Below are positions 11,154 to 21,122 of a stretch of 64,000 nt of DNA, one piece after another. The DNA lies in the NCBI GenBank assembly GCA_002049455.2, contig KV918834.1, positions 124,001-188,000 of the forward strand, given 5' to 3'. Every line of letters begins with the position of its first letter. The first letter of the stretch is position 1. The stretch is from Porphyra umbilicalis (taxonomy: Eukaryota; Rhodophyta; Bangiophyceae; Bangiales; Bangiaceae). The notes under the pieces are model-generated. The model ran no database searches. It was not told the DNA's origin and saw only the letters and a list, made by a program, of their open reading frames with translations. The position numbers were made by a program, and so were the translations under genes.

Positions 11154-12045
11154 GGCACGGGCAATCCGCTGTAACTCAGAAGGCGTTCACAGAGCAATCG
11201 TGTGAAGCAGAGGGGGGGGGACAGTGTAGTACCACAATCAGGGGGGCTACCTCAGGAGGAGGGAAGTAACGGCCGTCTGGGCCGCTCGCGCGACACCTGC
11301 TATGGGACTCGAAGTCCGGGAAGTCGGGCCGATCGAAACGCCAAGACATGAAGACACGGTTTACCTGCCGGCGACGACGGTGCCTCTCACCATCGTCGCC
11401 ATTCGTCCTAAAAGGGCGGAAATCGTCGCCCGTGCCCAATTTCCCCGAATGGGAAGTGACCCGGGCCGTCACCAACCAATGCAGAAAATTCCCTCCATGC
11501 ATATCAAGTCCCCCGAAGCGATCAATACAAAGCGAGGGGGAGTAACCGTTCCACGCGCAACGCGCTGCACCCGCCACGTGGCGCCCGGTCAGCCGTCGCC
11601 TGCCGTGCCCTCTCGGGCGCGCCAGCGCCCTCTCGGGCGAGGCAACCCGGCCCCCCATGGGGCCCGAGTGTCGCGGCGCGGCGGGTCAGGTACGCTCCCC
11701 CGGTGGCTCGGGCCGGGCAGCGGGACGGCACCGTCCTCCCTGCCCCCACGTCACCGTCCCGTCGGTCACCACCGCCGCTGGCGTCGTCACCCCCCGCCGG
11801 TTGCCGCGTCCCCCGGCGCCGCCGACTCCCCCGCGGTGGCCCCCGGCACATAGGGGGCCCCGTACTACTACAGACAGGGGGCGTGGAAGCGGGCATGGCG
11901 GTGCGGGGAGAGTGTTGGCGGGGCGAGTGTGCATGTCGGTGGCCGTCTGCGGCCTGCGTGCACCGGGATGAGGGAGGAAGTAGATAGTGGGGGCCACGCT
12001 AGCGTGCTACAATTTCCGGTAGTCGCTGAAGAGAAGCGACAGCAG
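11154..12045. other. Intergenic stretch without a recognised gene
   Basis: GC-rich sequence with several short open frames on both strands, none with a recognisable domain or protein-like composition. The 11560-11860 part is Pro/Ala/Arg-biased in all frames. I see no repeat or splice structure here. Confidence 0.5.
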
Positions 12046-12051
12046 CGGCTA

Positions 12052-12126
12052 CGACGACGACTGTGGCGACGACGACGGTGGCGACGACGACGGTGGTGAC
12101 GACGACGGTGGCGACGACGACGGCTG
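12052..12126 (+). repeat. 15-bp minisatellite, five units
   Basis: The unit GACGACGACGGTGGC is repeated about five times with one or two substitutions. In one frame it would encode Asp-Asp-Asp-Gly-Gly repeats, but no surrounding gene is evident. Confidence 0.85.
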
Positions 12127-12649
12127 GGACTGGTTGCAATCAGAAAAAGAAATCTACGTTTGATTTGTCACTAGCCTCTCTACGATTACGACAGCAGACG
12201 ATCGGAGACAATTGACTGATGTCAATGGACATTCCCGATCGTCGGTCGACTCGTTAACGGCCCACCTGGGCCCATACGGGGCGTGACAAGGTCGGGGGTT
12301 GACTGCAGGTTGTTCTTGTCCTGATCGGCCAGAATTGGGAAGACTCCAATATTTTAGTCTCGGGGCTCTGCTCGGCAGGCCCCGCGCGTCGGATTGAGGA
12401 GACCAGCAGCCATTCCTTTTGCTTGATTTATGACCAATCGCCACAGTATCCGTTGCGATGGCCAGCGTCACACCGTCACAGCTAATCGACTCGCCCTATG
12501 GTTGCGAGCATCCATGCTAAGGCGTATTAATGCTCTCAGGCAGTACCCCGCTGGTACAGTATCGTCCGGCAGAGCAGAGGCACGGCTGATTCAGAAGATT
12601 ACTCTTTGATTCAAAAATATGCATTGAAATCAGCTGTCATGAAGAAAAT

Positions 12650-12750
12650 GGGTTTGTAGCTCAGTGGTAGAGTGCTCGCTTAGCATCCAGTAGCACGCAA
12701 GCCTGCGAGAGGTCCGGGGATCGATACGATCGGGCACCCCCGCTGATCCA
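12650..12750 (+). tRNA. tRNA-Ala (AGC) with an anticodon-loop intron and a T-loop insertion
   Basis: Acceptor GGGTTTG (12650-12656) pairs with CTGATCC (12743-12749) and is followed by A73. It includes G3-U70, the alanine identity pair, plus one more wobble and one U-U mismatch. The D-arm is GCTC-AGTGGTA-GAGT. Anticodon stem CTCGC/GCGAG encloses TT-AGC-A, then an 18-nt intron (12686-12703) at the canonical 37/38 position, then T. The variable loop is AGGTC. T-stem CGGGG (12715-12719) pairs with CCCCG (12738-12742), and the T-loop ATCGATA is followed by 11 extra bases (12727-12737), absent from ordinary tRNAs. The exon sequence otherwise matches the plant-type tRNA-Ala pattern. A T6 terminator lies 9 bases downstream. 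Either the T-loop insert is a second, ectopic intron, or this is a damaged copy. Confidence 0.78.
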
Positions 12751-12758
12751 TTAGTTAC

Positions 12759-12764
12759 TTTTTT
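12759..12764 (+). terminator. RNA polymerase III terminator
   Basis: Run of six T eight bases after the discriminator base of the tRNA-Ala gene, the expected position and length for Pol III termination. Confidence 0.7.
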
Positions 12765-13729
12765 CACGCGAGGGGTCAGCGCTCGGGCAAGCACATGTGC
12801 GATACAGGGAGGCTTGGATTTCTTTCCTTTTCAATCTTGCTGTTTGGTGATCATCACGGCAACGGGGGCTTGAAACGATCGTGGCCGTTGATATGAGCAG
12901 CGATGCAACCGCCGTCGTCCCTGCCGCCGGTGTCCCAATGGCACCACCGCCAGCGTCAACCTCGGCTGTTGATGTGACTGCTGCTGCACTCTTCCATACG
13001 ACCCATTACATGTACGTTGGCTGACGTTACAGTGGCGGTCCCACCCGACCCATTGTGTCCTTGCCCGTGTGCCCTCGACGTCACCGTCCCAATGATAGAA
13101 CATTTTTCCCCGAGAGAGCACACAGGTTCCGCTTTGGCGGAGCTTGGGAGGTGGGTGTCGGGGTTTCTCTCCGCCCCATCTTCTGTTCGGCTGCGGGTTT
13201 TATTTATTTTGTTTTAATTTTTGATGGGGTCGACGCGGGGCGCTGCGTGCCGCCGCGACTGTCGTGGTCGTGGTGTTCGGCTACCTGCAGGATGGCGACG
13301 TTGCGAAAGCTGGTGGTTTGCAACGTCTGACACATGGTGCTTCGATGCCCAGTGCTTTTGCAGCGTATCGTGTCGTGTCGTGCGTGTCGTCCGTAGGATT
13401 CTTATGGTGGTGCGAACCGCCGGGTGGGTTGCTCTTGTTGGTCGTGCCGTGACGGCCATTAATTTTTTTCTCTGCGTTCGAGGGGAGCACACAGGCTCAA
13501 TGGACAGAGGGACGCTTCTTTGCTCCAAGGCTGAAAGAATGGAAGAACAGTGGCCACAACGTATAATTGTCGGTATGTTCGAGGACCCGCCTGCCCACAC
13601 ACCGATTGTATTGTGCGCGTCTCTGTCCTAACATCAAAAAGCATTCCTTGGTCTATCCCGCCTACCCATCGCTGCACCGCCGTCAAGCCCTTATGACCAC
13701 GACCCGAAGCAGTCAGCACCGTGCGCCTC
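12765..13729. other. Intergenic stretch between tRNA-Ala and the 3' end of the glucanotransferase gene
   Basis: Lower GC than the flanks in places (for example the T-rich patch at 13198-13222). Short open frames on both strands show no domain. The proximal part is presumably the 3' untranslated region of the minus-strand glucanotransferase gene. Confidence 0.5.
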
Positions 13730-16702
13730 TCAATACGGTGGCCCCCTGCCCGCCTTGGTGCTCATCCCCGCCCACTGCGCCGTCAGCGCCTTCTTCTCCA
13801 GCAGCGCCCGCACGCTAAGGTGGAGGCGGAACCGCCAAATGTGGTGCGGATCCCCCGGGTCGTTGATCTGCTCCTCGGTCGCCACCGGCCGCCGCAGCGC
13901 CTCGTCCATGCCGAGCCAATCCTGCAGCGGGAGGACCGTCCACATGGATGGGGAGACTAGGTGGTCCTCCACGACCGCCCGAACAAGCGCCCCCGTCGCC
14001 GTCGGCGGCGGCGCGTCGCTCCGCCGCATGATGCCCGACCAGTAGCGCGCCTTGGCGCTGTGATCCTGCTCCTCCCACCACGCCCGCAGCGTCGACGTGT
14101 CGTGGGAGGAGGTCGTACACACAGTGGCGTACGGGTACTTGGCGGGAGTGCCGAACTCAATATCCCCCTCGGGCATCCGCTGCACGCGAAGGCCCATGAT
14201 GGACGTCTCGTCGAGGACATCAGGGACGCAGGCGGGGATCATGCCAAGGTCCTCCCCGCAGACCATCATCTTGGACGCAGCTTGGATGACCGGCAGCTTG
14301 GCCAACCCGGATGAGCGCCACAGCGCCTCTTGGCGCACAAAGAAGTAGTCGTGGTAGAGCCGCCGCAGCGCGCCCTTCCACTCCTCCGACGGGAGCTCCG
14401 CAAAGGAGGAAGTGCGCTCGAGCCCAAACCGCGGGTGGTAGACCCCCTCCTCCTCCACGTCGGCGAGGAGGACCACGTTGTTCAGGAGCTTGACGAGCTC
14501 CTTGCGGACGTCCTTGATAAATGCGCCGTCGGCGCCTGCCTCCTCAGGGCGCAGCGCAGCGGCGAGCTTCCGCTCCGTATCAAACTCTGGGCGGAAGCCG
14601 AGGCGGTCGTGGAAGAGGTGCACAAAGAAGCGGTCCTTGACCTCCCCCCCGCGCCCGCCAAACGCGTCGTACAGGAAGCCCTCCCGCACGTACGGCCGCG
14701 TGTAGCGGTCCATGTCCCACAGTCCGAGGGCCTCGAGCTCCGCCTTGGGGATGCCGTGCACCGGCCGGAAGCGGCCGGCCATGCCCGTCAGGAAGGAGTG
14801 GGGGATCTCCCAAATGCGGAAAAAGCCGAGGATGTGGTCGATGCGGTACGCGTGAAAGTAGGTGGCCATGTGCCCGAGGCGGGTGCGCCACCAGCCGTAC
14901 CCGTCGGCGGCCATGGCCGTCCAGTCGTAGGTGGGGAAGAGCCAGTTTTGGCCCGCCGTCGAGAAAAAGTCGGGCGGCGCGCCCGCCTGCATGCGCAGGC
15001 GGAACAGCTCGGGGTGCTGCCACGTGTCGGCGCAGTACCGGTTGACGCCAATCGGCAGGTCGCCCTTGAAGACGACCGAGTGGCGGGACGCGTACGCCGA
15101 CGCCGCCTGCAGCTGCCGGTGGAGGTGGAACTGGGTGAAGAGCGCGAGGCCAATGTGGTCAAAGTGAAAGGTGTCGGGGGCGGCGAGCGCTTCCATCTCG
15201 GCGGGCGTCATGGCCGCGCGCGCGCCCCAGCCGTCAAACTCGCACGAGCCATTGATGTGCGCGAGGAAGCGGAAGAGGGCGTAGGGCACCGCCCACCCCT
15301 GGTTGGCCCCAAACCAGTCGAGGAAAGCGCGCGACTGCAGCACCTCCTCCTTTTCCGACGCGTAGAGGCGGCAGAGGAAGCGCATCTTGACGGCCATAAC
15401 GTCGACATAATCGATTTCGGGGAGGGCGTTGAGGCGCGCCGCCTCGGCCTCGTACTCGGCGGCAAGGTCGCCCTGCAACTGGGCGACCGACGGCAGGTGG
15501 ATGTACTGCGGGTGCAGCGCAAAGCTGCTCACCGCCGAGTAGGGGTACGAGTCTCGGTAATCCCCATACGCCGTCGTGTCATTGACCGGGAGCAGCTGGA
15601 GCATCTGCCACCCCGACGCGACGCACAGGTCGACCATCGCTTCGAGGTCGACAAACTCGCCGACGCCGCAGCCGCTCGGGCTGCGGAGGCTAAACACCGG
15701 AACGGCCACGCCCGAGCCCTTCCACGGCCGCGGGTAGACAAAAGAGAGGTCCGAGGGCGGTGACACAATCGCCGTGTGGCCGCCACCGACGCCCCGCACC
15801 GCCGCCACGTCGCCCTCGAGCAGCGAAAAGCGGCGACTGTAGGGTGCCTCGGACACGACGCGCTCCACGTCCCCGCCGCCGCCCGACGCGGGGCGACGAA
15901 TGACAAAGTGGTAGGCAAAGTCGGTCGTCCCCGGCGGCAACGCAACGGTGCCCGTCCAGTAGGGCAGCTCCGTGTCGTCGAGCGGCACTGCCGCCGCCAC
16001 CGTGCCGCCGCCGAGCGCGGCGTGGTCGCCCGCCACGCACACCGTGTCGCCGGCCACGACGCGCGGGGCAAATACAACAAAGCGGACCGCCATGGCGCCG
16101 TGGCCCGCGACCATGGCCGCCGCCACCGCCGACGCGTCGCGCGCCGACCGCACGGCGGCCGATACGCGGTCGGCGGGCTCCCGCCGAAAGACCACATCCG
16201 TAAAGGCAGAAGAGCAAAAGACGTCGCGGGGGAGGTCCGACGCCGACCGGAACTCGGCTTGCGCGACGACGAGCGGCGCGATGGGGAGCGTCGGCGACTC
16301 GGCCGCCGCGCCGGGTGCCAGCGCCAGCGTCCGCGCGGCGCCCAGCTCCCACGTCGTCGAGCCGCCGTCCCGGTCATCGACAATGGCAAACTTGTATTCG
16401 AGGACGGTCCCGTTGCCGTCCTCGGCGAAGTCGGTGGCGGCAGCGGCGCAGTCGCCCGCGGGCGCCGCCAGCGCCAGTGGCAGCCGAAACTTCACCGTCT
16501 GGCACCATCGACTGGGGTGCTCATAGTCGAGCGCAACCGCCTTGGACGGATCATAGTTGCCGAGGCGCTCCGCGGGGCCCGACAGGATCACCCGCTGGCC
16601 AAACGTCGAGTCAAACTTGACGCTGAAGCGCACCGACACTTCCGGGTCCTCGAGTGACAGGGTGCTAATGTCGACATCCTCTGCGCCCTTGGCGGCGGCC
16701 AT
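13730..16702 (-). CDS. DPE2: 4-alpha-glucanotransferase, DPE2 type (disproportionating enzyme 2)
   Basis: Transfers glucosyl units from maltose to a glucan acceptor; in plants DPE2 is the cytosolic enzyme that uses maltose from starch breakdown. The intact frame of 990 residues from the ATG at 16702 (a GTG three codons upstream is disregarded) matches the family's usual length of about 950. Two N-terminal starch-binding CBM20 modules lie at about residues 20-125 and 190-290. The GH77 domain follows from about 320 (FSLRSPSGCGVGEFVDLEAM). GH77 catalytic residues are all present: nucleophile Asp622 in YRIDHILGFF, acid/base Glu817 in CGEDLGMIP and Asp868 in SSHDTSTLRAWW. No clear targeting peptide is seen, which fits a cytosolic enzyme. 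No intron is needed. It is divergent from the MetC-type gene, with a shared upstream region. Confidence 0.95.
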   Translation of the reverse strand: MAAAKGAEDVDISTLSLEDPEVSVRFSVKFDSTFGQRVILSGPAERLGNYDPSKAVALDYEHPSRWCQTVKFRLPLALAAPAGDCAAAATDFAEDGNGTVLEYKFAIVDDRDGGSTTWELGAARTLALAPGAAAESPTLPIAPLVVAQAEFRSASDLPRDVFCSSAFTDVVFRREPADRVSAAVRSARDASAVAAAMVAGHGAMAVRFVVFAPRVVAGDTVCVAGDHAALGGGTVAAAVPLDDTELPYWTGTVALPPGTTDFAYHFVIRRPASGGGGDVERVVSEAPYSRRFSLLEGDVAAVRGVGGGHTAIVSPPSDLSFVYPRPWKGSGVAVPVFSLRSPSGCGVGEFVDLEAMVDLCVASGWQMLQLLPVNDTTAYGDYRDSYPYSAVSSFALHPQYIHLPSVAQLQGDLAAEYEAEAARLNALPEIDYVDVMAVKMRFLCRLYASEKEEVLQSRAFLDWFGANQGWAVPYALFRFLAHINGSCEFDGWGARAAMTPAEMEALAAPDTFHFDHIGLALFTQFHLHRQLQAASAYASRHSVVFKGDLPIGVNRYCADTWQHPELFRLRMQAGAPPDFFSTAGQNWLFPTYDWTAMAADGYGWWRTRLGHMATYFHAYRIDHILGFFRIWEIPHSFLTGMAGRFRPVHGIPKAELEALGLWDMDRYTRPYVREGFLYDAFGGRGGEVKDRFFVHLFHDRLGFRPEFDTERKLAAALRPEEAGADGAFIKDVRKELVKLLNNVVLLADVEEEGVYHPRFGLERTSSFAELPSEEWKGALRRLYHDYFFVRQEALWRSSGLAKLPVIQAASKMMVCGEDLGMIPACVPDVLDETSIMGLRVQRMPEGDIEFGTPAKYPYATVCTTSSHDTSTLRAWWEEQDHSAKARYWSGIMRRSDAPPPTATGALVRAVVEDHLVSPSMWTVLPLQDWLGMDEALRRPVATEEQINDPGDPHHIWRFRLHLSVRALLEKKALTAQWAGMSTKAGRGPPY

Positions 16703-17860
16703 GTCCCCCACCGACGCACGACGTCGACGTCGTGCACAACCGGCACGTTTGCAGGGGCAGCTCGGTGCCGGCGGGAGCCAGCCGCAAGGGGAAGCGTCCG
16801 CTCGGCCGCGCTGCTGGCCTGACGATGAGACAGCGGCAGGTCGTGGATCAGCGGCGAGGTCTCATCAGTCGTCCGAGAAGATATTTCTGGCCAACGTATT
16901 AGTGTAGTCCCCCAACAGTCCCCCGTGCAGTCTGAGTTTCGCATGGAATTGATCCTTGCCACACCCAATCTCGGGTGGTGTGTGATCCGACCATCGTTTT
17001 CCATCGACATCCCATCGAGGCTTCGATGAGGCCATCGACCCATCGAAATCTCGATGGGAGCATTCCAGGTTCCCGTCGAACCCATCGATTCGATGCGATT
17101 GCAGCTGAAGAGCCCGCACCGTGACCCATCTGATTGGACGAACGCGATGACCTCTACTGAGTATGTGCTGGTTCAATTTGCAACTCATCAGTACTTAGGG
17201 CTCAAGTCATCTGGGGAGACGATGGTTTCACCGTCGTCATGACCACGTCTTCTTCCGGAGGTCTGAGTCCGCGAGTAAATGACTCATTCCCCACAGGGGA
17301 GAAAAATGGTCATGTCGCCGCACGCTGAGCACCCCGAAGCACAGGCCAGAGGACTGTGAGCATGCAAAAAAACCATCATGTGTGCAGTGAATATGTCGAA
17401 GAGCCGTTCCTAATAGAAAACTGTCATCCCACCCCGCCAGCACATGGCACCCGCTTCGACACCGCAAAGGTCGACATCACTTCGTCGACGTCCGGGCACC
17501 ACGAAGGAGGCGACGGGATGAGATGTCACACAATACATAAAAGTTCAGTTCTTTTAATTAGTATAAATGGATCCCCGATTCGATCGGTCGATGGCTCTAC
17601 TTCCATCGCCGAGGTCCCATCGACTTTCCCATCGATGTCCATCGAAACCCAAGGCAGACGCCCAGATCCTGAGAGGTCCCGTTCCCATCGAAAAGGAGCC
17701 CTCGATGGAAGAAACTCCGAACTAGACGATGGCCGACGTGCCACGCTCGTCGCGTCTGCCACCCCCACCACCCCACACCAGCGCTCGGCCACTGTGTCGT
17801 CCGCTCCCCCTGCCACGCGCGGCCAGCCCAAACGGCCGACTACCACCCACTGTGGCCGCC
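16703..17860. promoter_or_regulatory. Divergent intergenic region with two CATCGA-motif clusters
   Basis: This 1.1-kb gap separates the minus-strand DPE2 start from the plus-strand MetC-type start. CCATCGA/TCGATGG and close variants occur about eight times in 16991-17096 and about seven times in 17585-17708, in both orientations, one cluster nearer each gene. A TATA-like TATAAAT lies at 17562-17568, about 300 bases before the MetC ATG. Motif density is well above the surroundings. A regulatory role is inferred only. Confidence 0.45.
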
Positions 17861-19400
17861 ATGGTCGGGAAGAACGCCTCCCGTTCCGCGTGCTGGGTAT
17901 CCCCGCTGCCCCCCTCGCTCTCCCTCATCCGGTCGACCCCCCCTGCCGCCTTGACCGCGGGCGCCCGCCGCCTCGCGCCCGTGACGGGCGGCCGCGCCCC
18001 CCCGCGGCGGGCGGTCATGTCGACCCCCCCCCCCCCGATGCGTCCAACGGCGCCCCCGCCGGAAACGACGGCGGGCCGAGCGGCGAGCCCGCCGCGCCGC
18101 CGACCCACTCCTCCCTCCGCACGACCGGCAAGGGGTCCGAGTGGGCCGCCTACGGCCCCAACACCAAGGTCATCAAGGGCGGTCACCGCCCCGAGGAGTG
18201 GACGACGGACCCCCTCGGCCGCTCCGTCGTCAATCCGCCCGTCTACCACGCGTCGACGGTGACCTTCCCCAACGTGGCGTCGCTCCGCTACGCCGCCGCC
18301 GACTGGCCGTTTACGGGCATGTGGTACGGGCGACACGGCAACCCGACGACGTGGGCGTTGGAGGAGGCGTTTGCGACCATTGAGGGCGGCGACAATGCGT
18401 GCGTGACGGGGTCGGGGGTGGCGGCCGTCAACGCGTCGCTGCTGGCCTTCCTCGAGCAGGGCGACCACCTGCTCATGACCGACGCGGTGTACGACCCGAG
18501 CCGGGGCTTTTGTGACCGTTTCCTCGGCCGCTTTGGCGTGGAGACGACCTACTTTTCGCCGACCGCGTCGGTGGAGGAGGTGGCCGCGCTCTTTAAGGAC
18601 AACACGAAGGTGCTCTTTGTGGAGAGCCCCGCCAGCCTCTCCTTTGAGGTCATGGACGTGCCGGCGCTGGCGGCTATGGCGCACGCCAAGGGCGCCAAGG
18701 TTATCATTGACAACACGTACGGGCCCATGTTTCTCCAACCGTTTGACCTCGGCGTCGACGTGTCGATCAACGCGGCGACCAAGTACATTGGGGGCCACTC
18801 GGACCTGATGCTCGGCCTCGTGGCGACGACGCGCGAGTGCTACCGCGCCGTCAAGTCGTCGGTGGCGGAGCTTGGGTGTCCGCCCGGCTCGGACGACTGC
18901 TACCTGGCGCTGCGGGGCCTCCGCACGCTCGGCGTGCGCCTGCGCGCGCACGAGCAGGCGGGCTACACGCTCGCCCGGTGGCTCGAGTGCCGCCCCGAAG
19001 TCGCCCGCGTTATGCACCCGGGCCTCCCGTCGCACCCCCAACACGCGCTCTTCAAAGCCCACTTTAGCGGCGCGTGCGGCCTCTTTGGCCTTCAACTCGT
19101 GGCGGGCTTTCCGCAAGCCGCCCTCGACGAGATGCTCGACGGGATGAAGCTCTTTTCCATGGGCTTCTCGTGGGGGGGTACGAGAGCCTCGTGTTGCAAA
19201 ACGACATTAATGCCGCGCGGAGCGTCAAGTATTGGGAGTATGGGGGGGGGCTCGGGCAGACGCTGCGGATCCACGCGGGGTTGGAGGACGCGGAGGACCT
19301 GCTGGCCGACTTGGAGGCGGGCTTCGACCGCCTCCACGCCGCGACGGCGCGGCTTGCGGCGGAGGGGGCTGGCGCAGAGGCGGCCGCGAGCTCCTCCTAG
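17861..19400 (+). CDS. metC: Cystathionine beta-lyase, MetC type (PLP enzyme), with two homopolymer frame breaks
   Basis: Cleaves cystathionine to homocysteine in methionine synthesis. From about 18140 the protein follows bacterial MetC closely: YGRHGNPTTWALEEAFATIE, a pocket segment LMTDAVYDPS, VIIDNTYGPMF, the PLP-lysine motif INAATKYIGGHSD (Lys codon 18781-18783), GLRTLGVRLRAHE and FSMGFSWGG. The next residues YESLVLQND continue in another frame after a run of seven G (19172-19178) and end at the TAG at 19398. I chose the ATG at 17861 because it sits in GCCGCCATGG and opens a Ser/Arg/Ala-rich, acid-poor leader like a plastid transit peptide. That leader joins the enzyme frame only if the C13 run at 18024-18036 is one base longer. 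The enzyme frame itself is open back to 17356 without an ATG. Two homopolymer miscounts seem likelier than a pseudogene. Confidence 0.88.
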
Positions 19401-19933
19401 GCGCGGGGGGAGGGAGACTCATGCGGTGCGCGCCAGGATGGACCGCCGTACCGCGTACGGGGGTTTGCATTCCATCCTCTTGCTGTTTCCGTGTACCCGG
19501 TGGGTGTCCTCAGTGGGCCGCCGCCGCCCTGCCCGTCCGTGGGCGTCGGATACGAGCCACTTGCGACAGAGATACACAAGCCGCCACAGGGACAAATAAC
19601 GTGTACAACAACCCCTTGTTTGAAAGAATACAGCCCCATGACGACAACCGCCCCACCCACACCTGTACCGTAACCTTTTTCCCCCCACCCACGCCTGCGC
19701 CACAACCTTTTTCCGCCACCCACGCAGCCAGCCGCTCCTGCCCACACAAGGCGTGCCCCGCTAGATCCCATCCACACCCCACACCGCACACGCCCCGCAC
19801 ACGCCGCCCGTCCGCAGAGCCCCTCGTGGCCCACCGCGGCACGCGGCGAACCCCCCCAGCCCGCGGCAGCCACACGCACCAAACTGCCCCCAGTCCTTGC
19901 CACGCCGCCCAGGCGGGTGCCCCCCCCCCCCCC

Positions 19934-20234
19934 TCACTTTTTTTTCCCGCCACCCCCCTTGCCCGGGTTCTTTGGCAGAAAGCGGGCGGACCGCTTGGTC
20001 TCCCGCCGCGACTTGGCGCCCGACGCGGGCGGCAGCTGCGCTTCCGCTCCCATCACGTCGCCGAGGGAGCGGGAGAGGAGTCCCGCACCAACGACAATGA
20101 CGCCCGCGGCGCCAACGAGGATCATGTCCCCAGGCTGCACCCCAGACGCGAGGGCGGTGAGGGCGCGGGGGGGGGGGGAGACGGGGAAGGGGGGGGAACC
20201 GGAACGGGCCGCCGAGGGGGGGGCACGACGCCAT
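19934..20234 (-). CDS. Small single-pass membrane protein, possibly plastid
   Basis: The C-terminal part is convincing: GDMILVGAAGVIVVGAGLLS is a hydrophobic helix, followed by RSLGDVMGAEAQLPPASGAK and a very basic Lys/Arg/Gly tail ending in KKK. The frame is open upstream without a good ATG. The ATG at 20234, in good context (GCCATGG), lies in another frame that meets the helix-bearing frame at a run of eight C (minus strand, about 20213-20220). Joined, they would give about 100 residues with a short Ser/Ala/Pro/Arg leader. The function is not recognised. A thylakoid or envelope membrane location is a guess from the leader and single helix. Confidence 0.5.
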
Positions 20235-21122
20235 GGCCGCGAACGGTCCGCGTCTGGGAGCGAGGGTGGATGGGGGTGTGGTGGCGGCTGCAATGGAAAC
20301 GGATAGCCGCCGGTTGCGCACACGAGCGGGCGAATGGGGGGTGGGGGACGGGCAGGGGGGCGGGTGGGTGGCGTCGGTAGGGTGTGTGACACGGTGGCGC
20401 GGCCTGGAGGTTGACGGTCACGGCAACGCACTGCTCCTTAAACCGTGGGCGCACGCAAGCCCGTTTTCGCAAGAAATTCTTGTCAGACGGCATGTTGCAG
20501 CACAAGATCTTGTAGCATGAACATATCCAGCAGCAAGTTCTTGTCTTTTCATGGTTGGTGGGTAGGCCATGGATACGTAAGCTGCGAATCAGTGCTCCAG
20601 AACCTTGACCCGAAGATCATGGCGCGCCCTCATCGAAAGATTCTTGCAGGGTTCGATACGTGCGGTTGTTGACGCACTCTGAAGCGCAGTTCTGCAGCAT
20701 GAAAACGTGTTCTCTTGCACTCACAGTCTGCACCGCCGCGAGACGCGTCTTGTGATACGAATTTTACAAGTGCGATCCGTGCAAAACCTTGTTGCAAACC
20801 ACTTGTACGGAAAAGCGGGCCACAGGGTACTGTGAGGGGCGTGCCAACAAGTTCTTGAGGTCCAAAACGTGCCGATTTGCTGTTTGCGTGCGCCCACGCT
20901 CTAACGAGCACTGCGCTGGAGTCGGCTCTGCGAAAGTGCCCGGCCGGGCCATCCGCGGACGCCACCAGCACGTGGAACGCAGACGGAGCTCGGCAGACAC
21001 GACAATCTTTGAAAACACATCCACTCGCCGAAGACGATGCGCAACGGAATCGCCACGTGTGGACATCCCGCCAACACTGGTGTACGGTGCTTTTCTAGAA
21101 TTCCAGGCACGTGCGTGCAATA
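20235..21122. other. Stretch without a recognised gene
   Basis: Open frames on both strands are short and lack domains. The 21-base string CAGGCACGTGCGTGCAATACC near 21106 recurs exactly at about 32892, so part of this stretch is repeat-derived. Confidence 0.45.

Noticed and set aside
12052..12126. CRISPR-like array
   Set aside because: The units are contiguous 15-bp repeats without spacers.
14330..15763. 477-codon plus-strand frame antisense to DPE2
   Set aside because: Pure shadow of the highly GC-biased DPE2 codons, with no domain of its own.
17722..19116. 464-codon minus-strand frame antisense to the MetC-type gene
   Set aside because: Arg/Val/His-rich shadow. The plus strand matches a known enzyme along its length.
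19165..19185. Programmed frameshift in the MetC-type gene
   Set aside because: No slippery heptamer with stimulatory structure is evident. The break sits in a plain G run, like other breaks in this window, so a length error is simpler.
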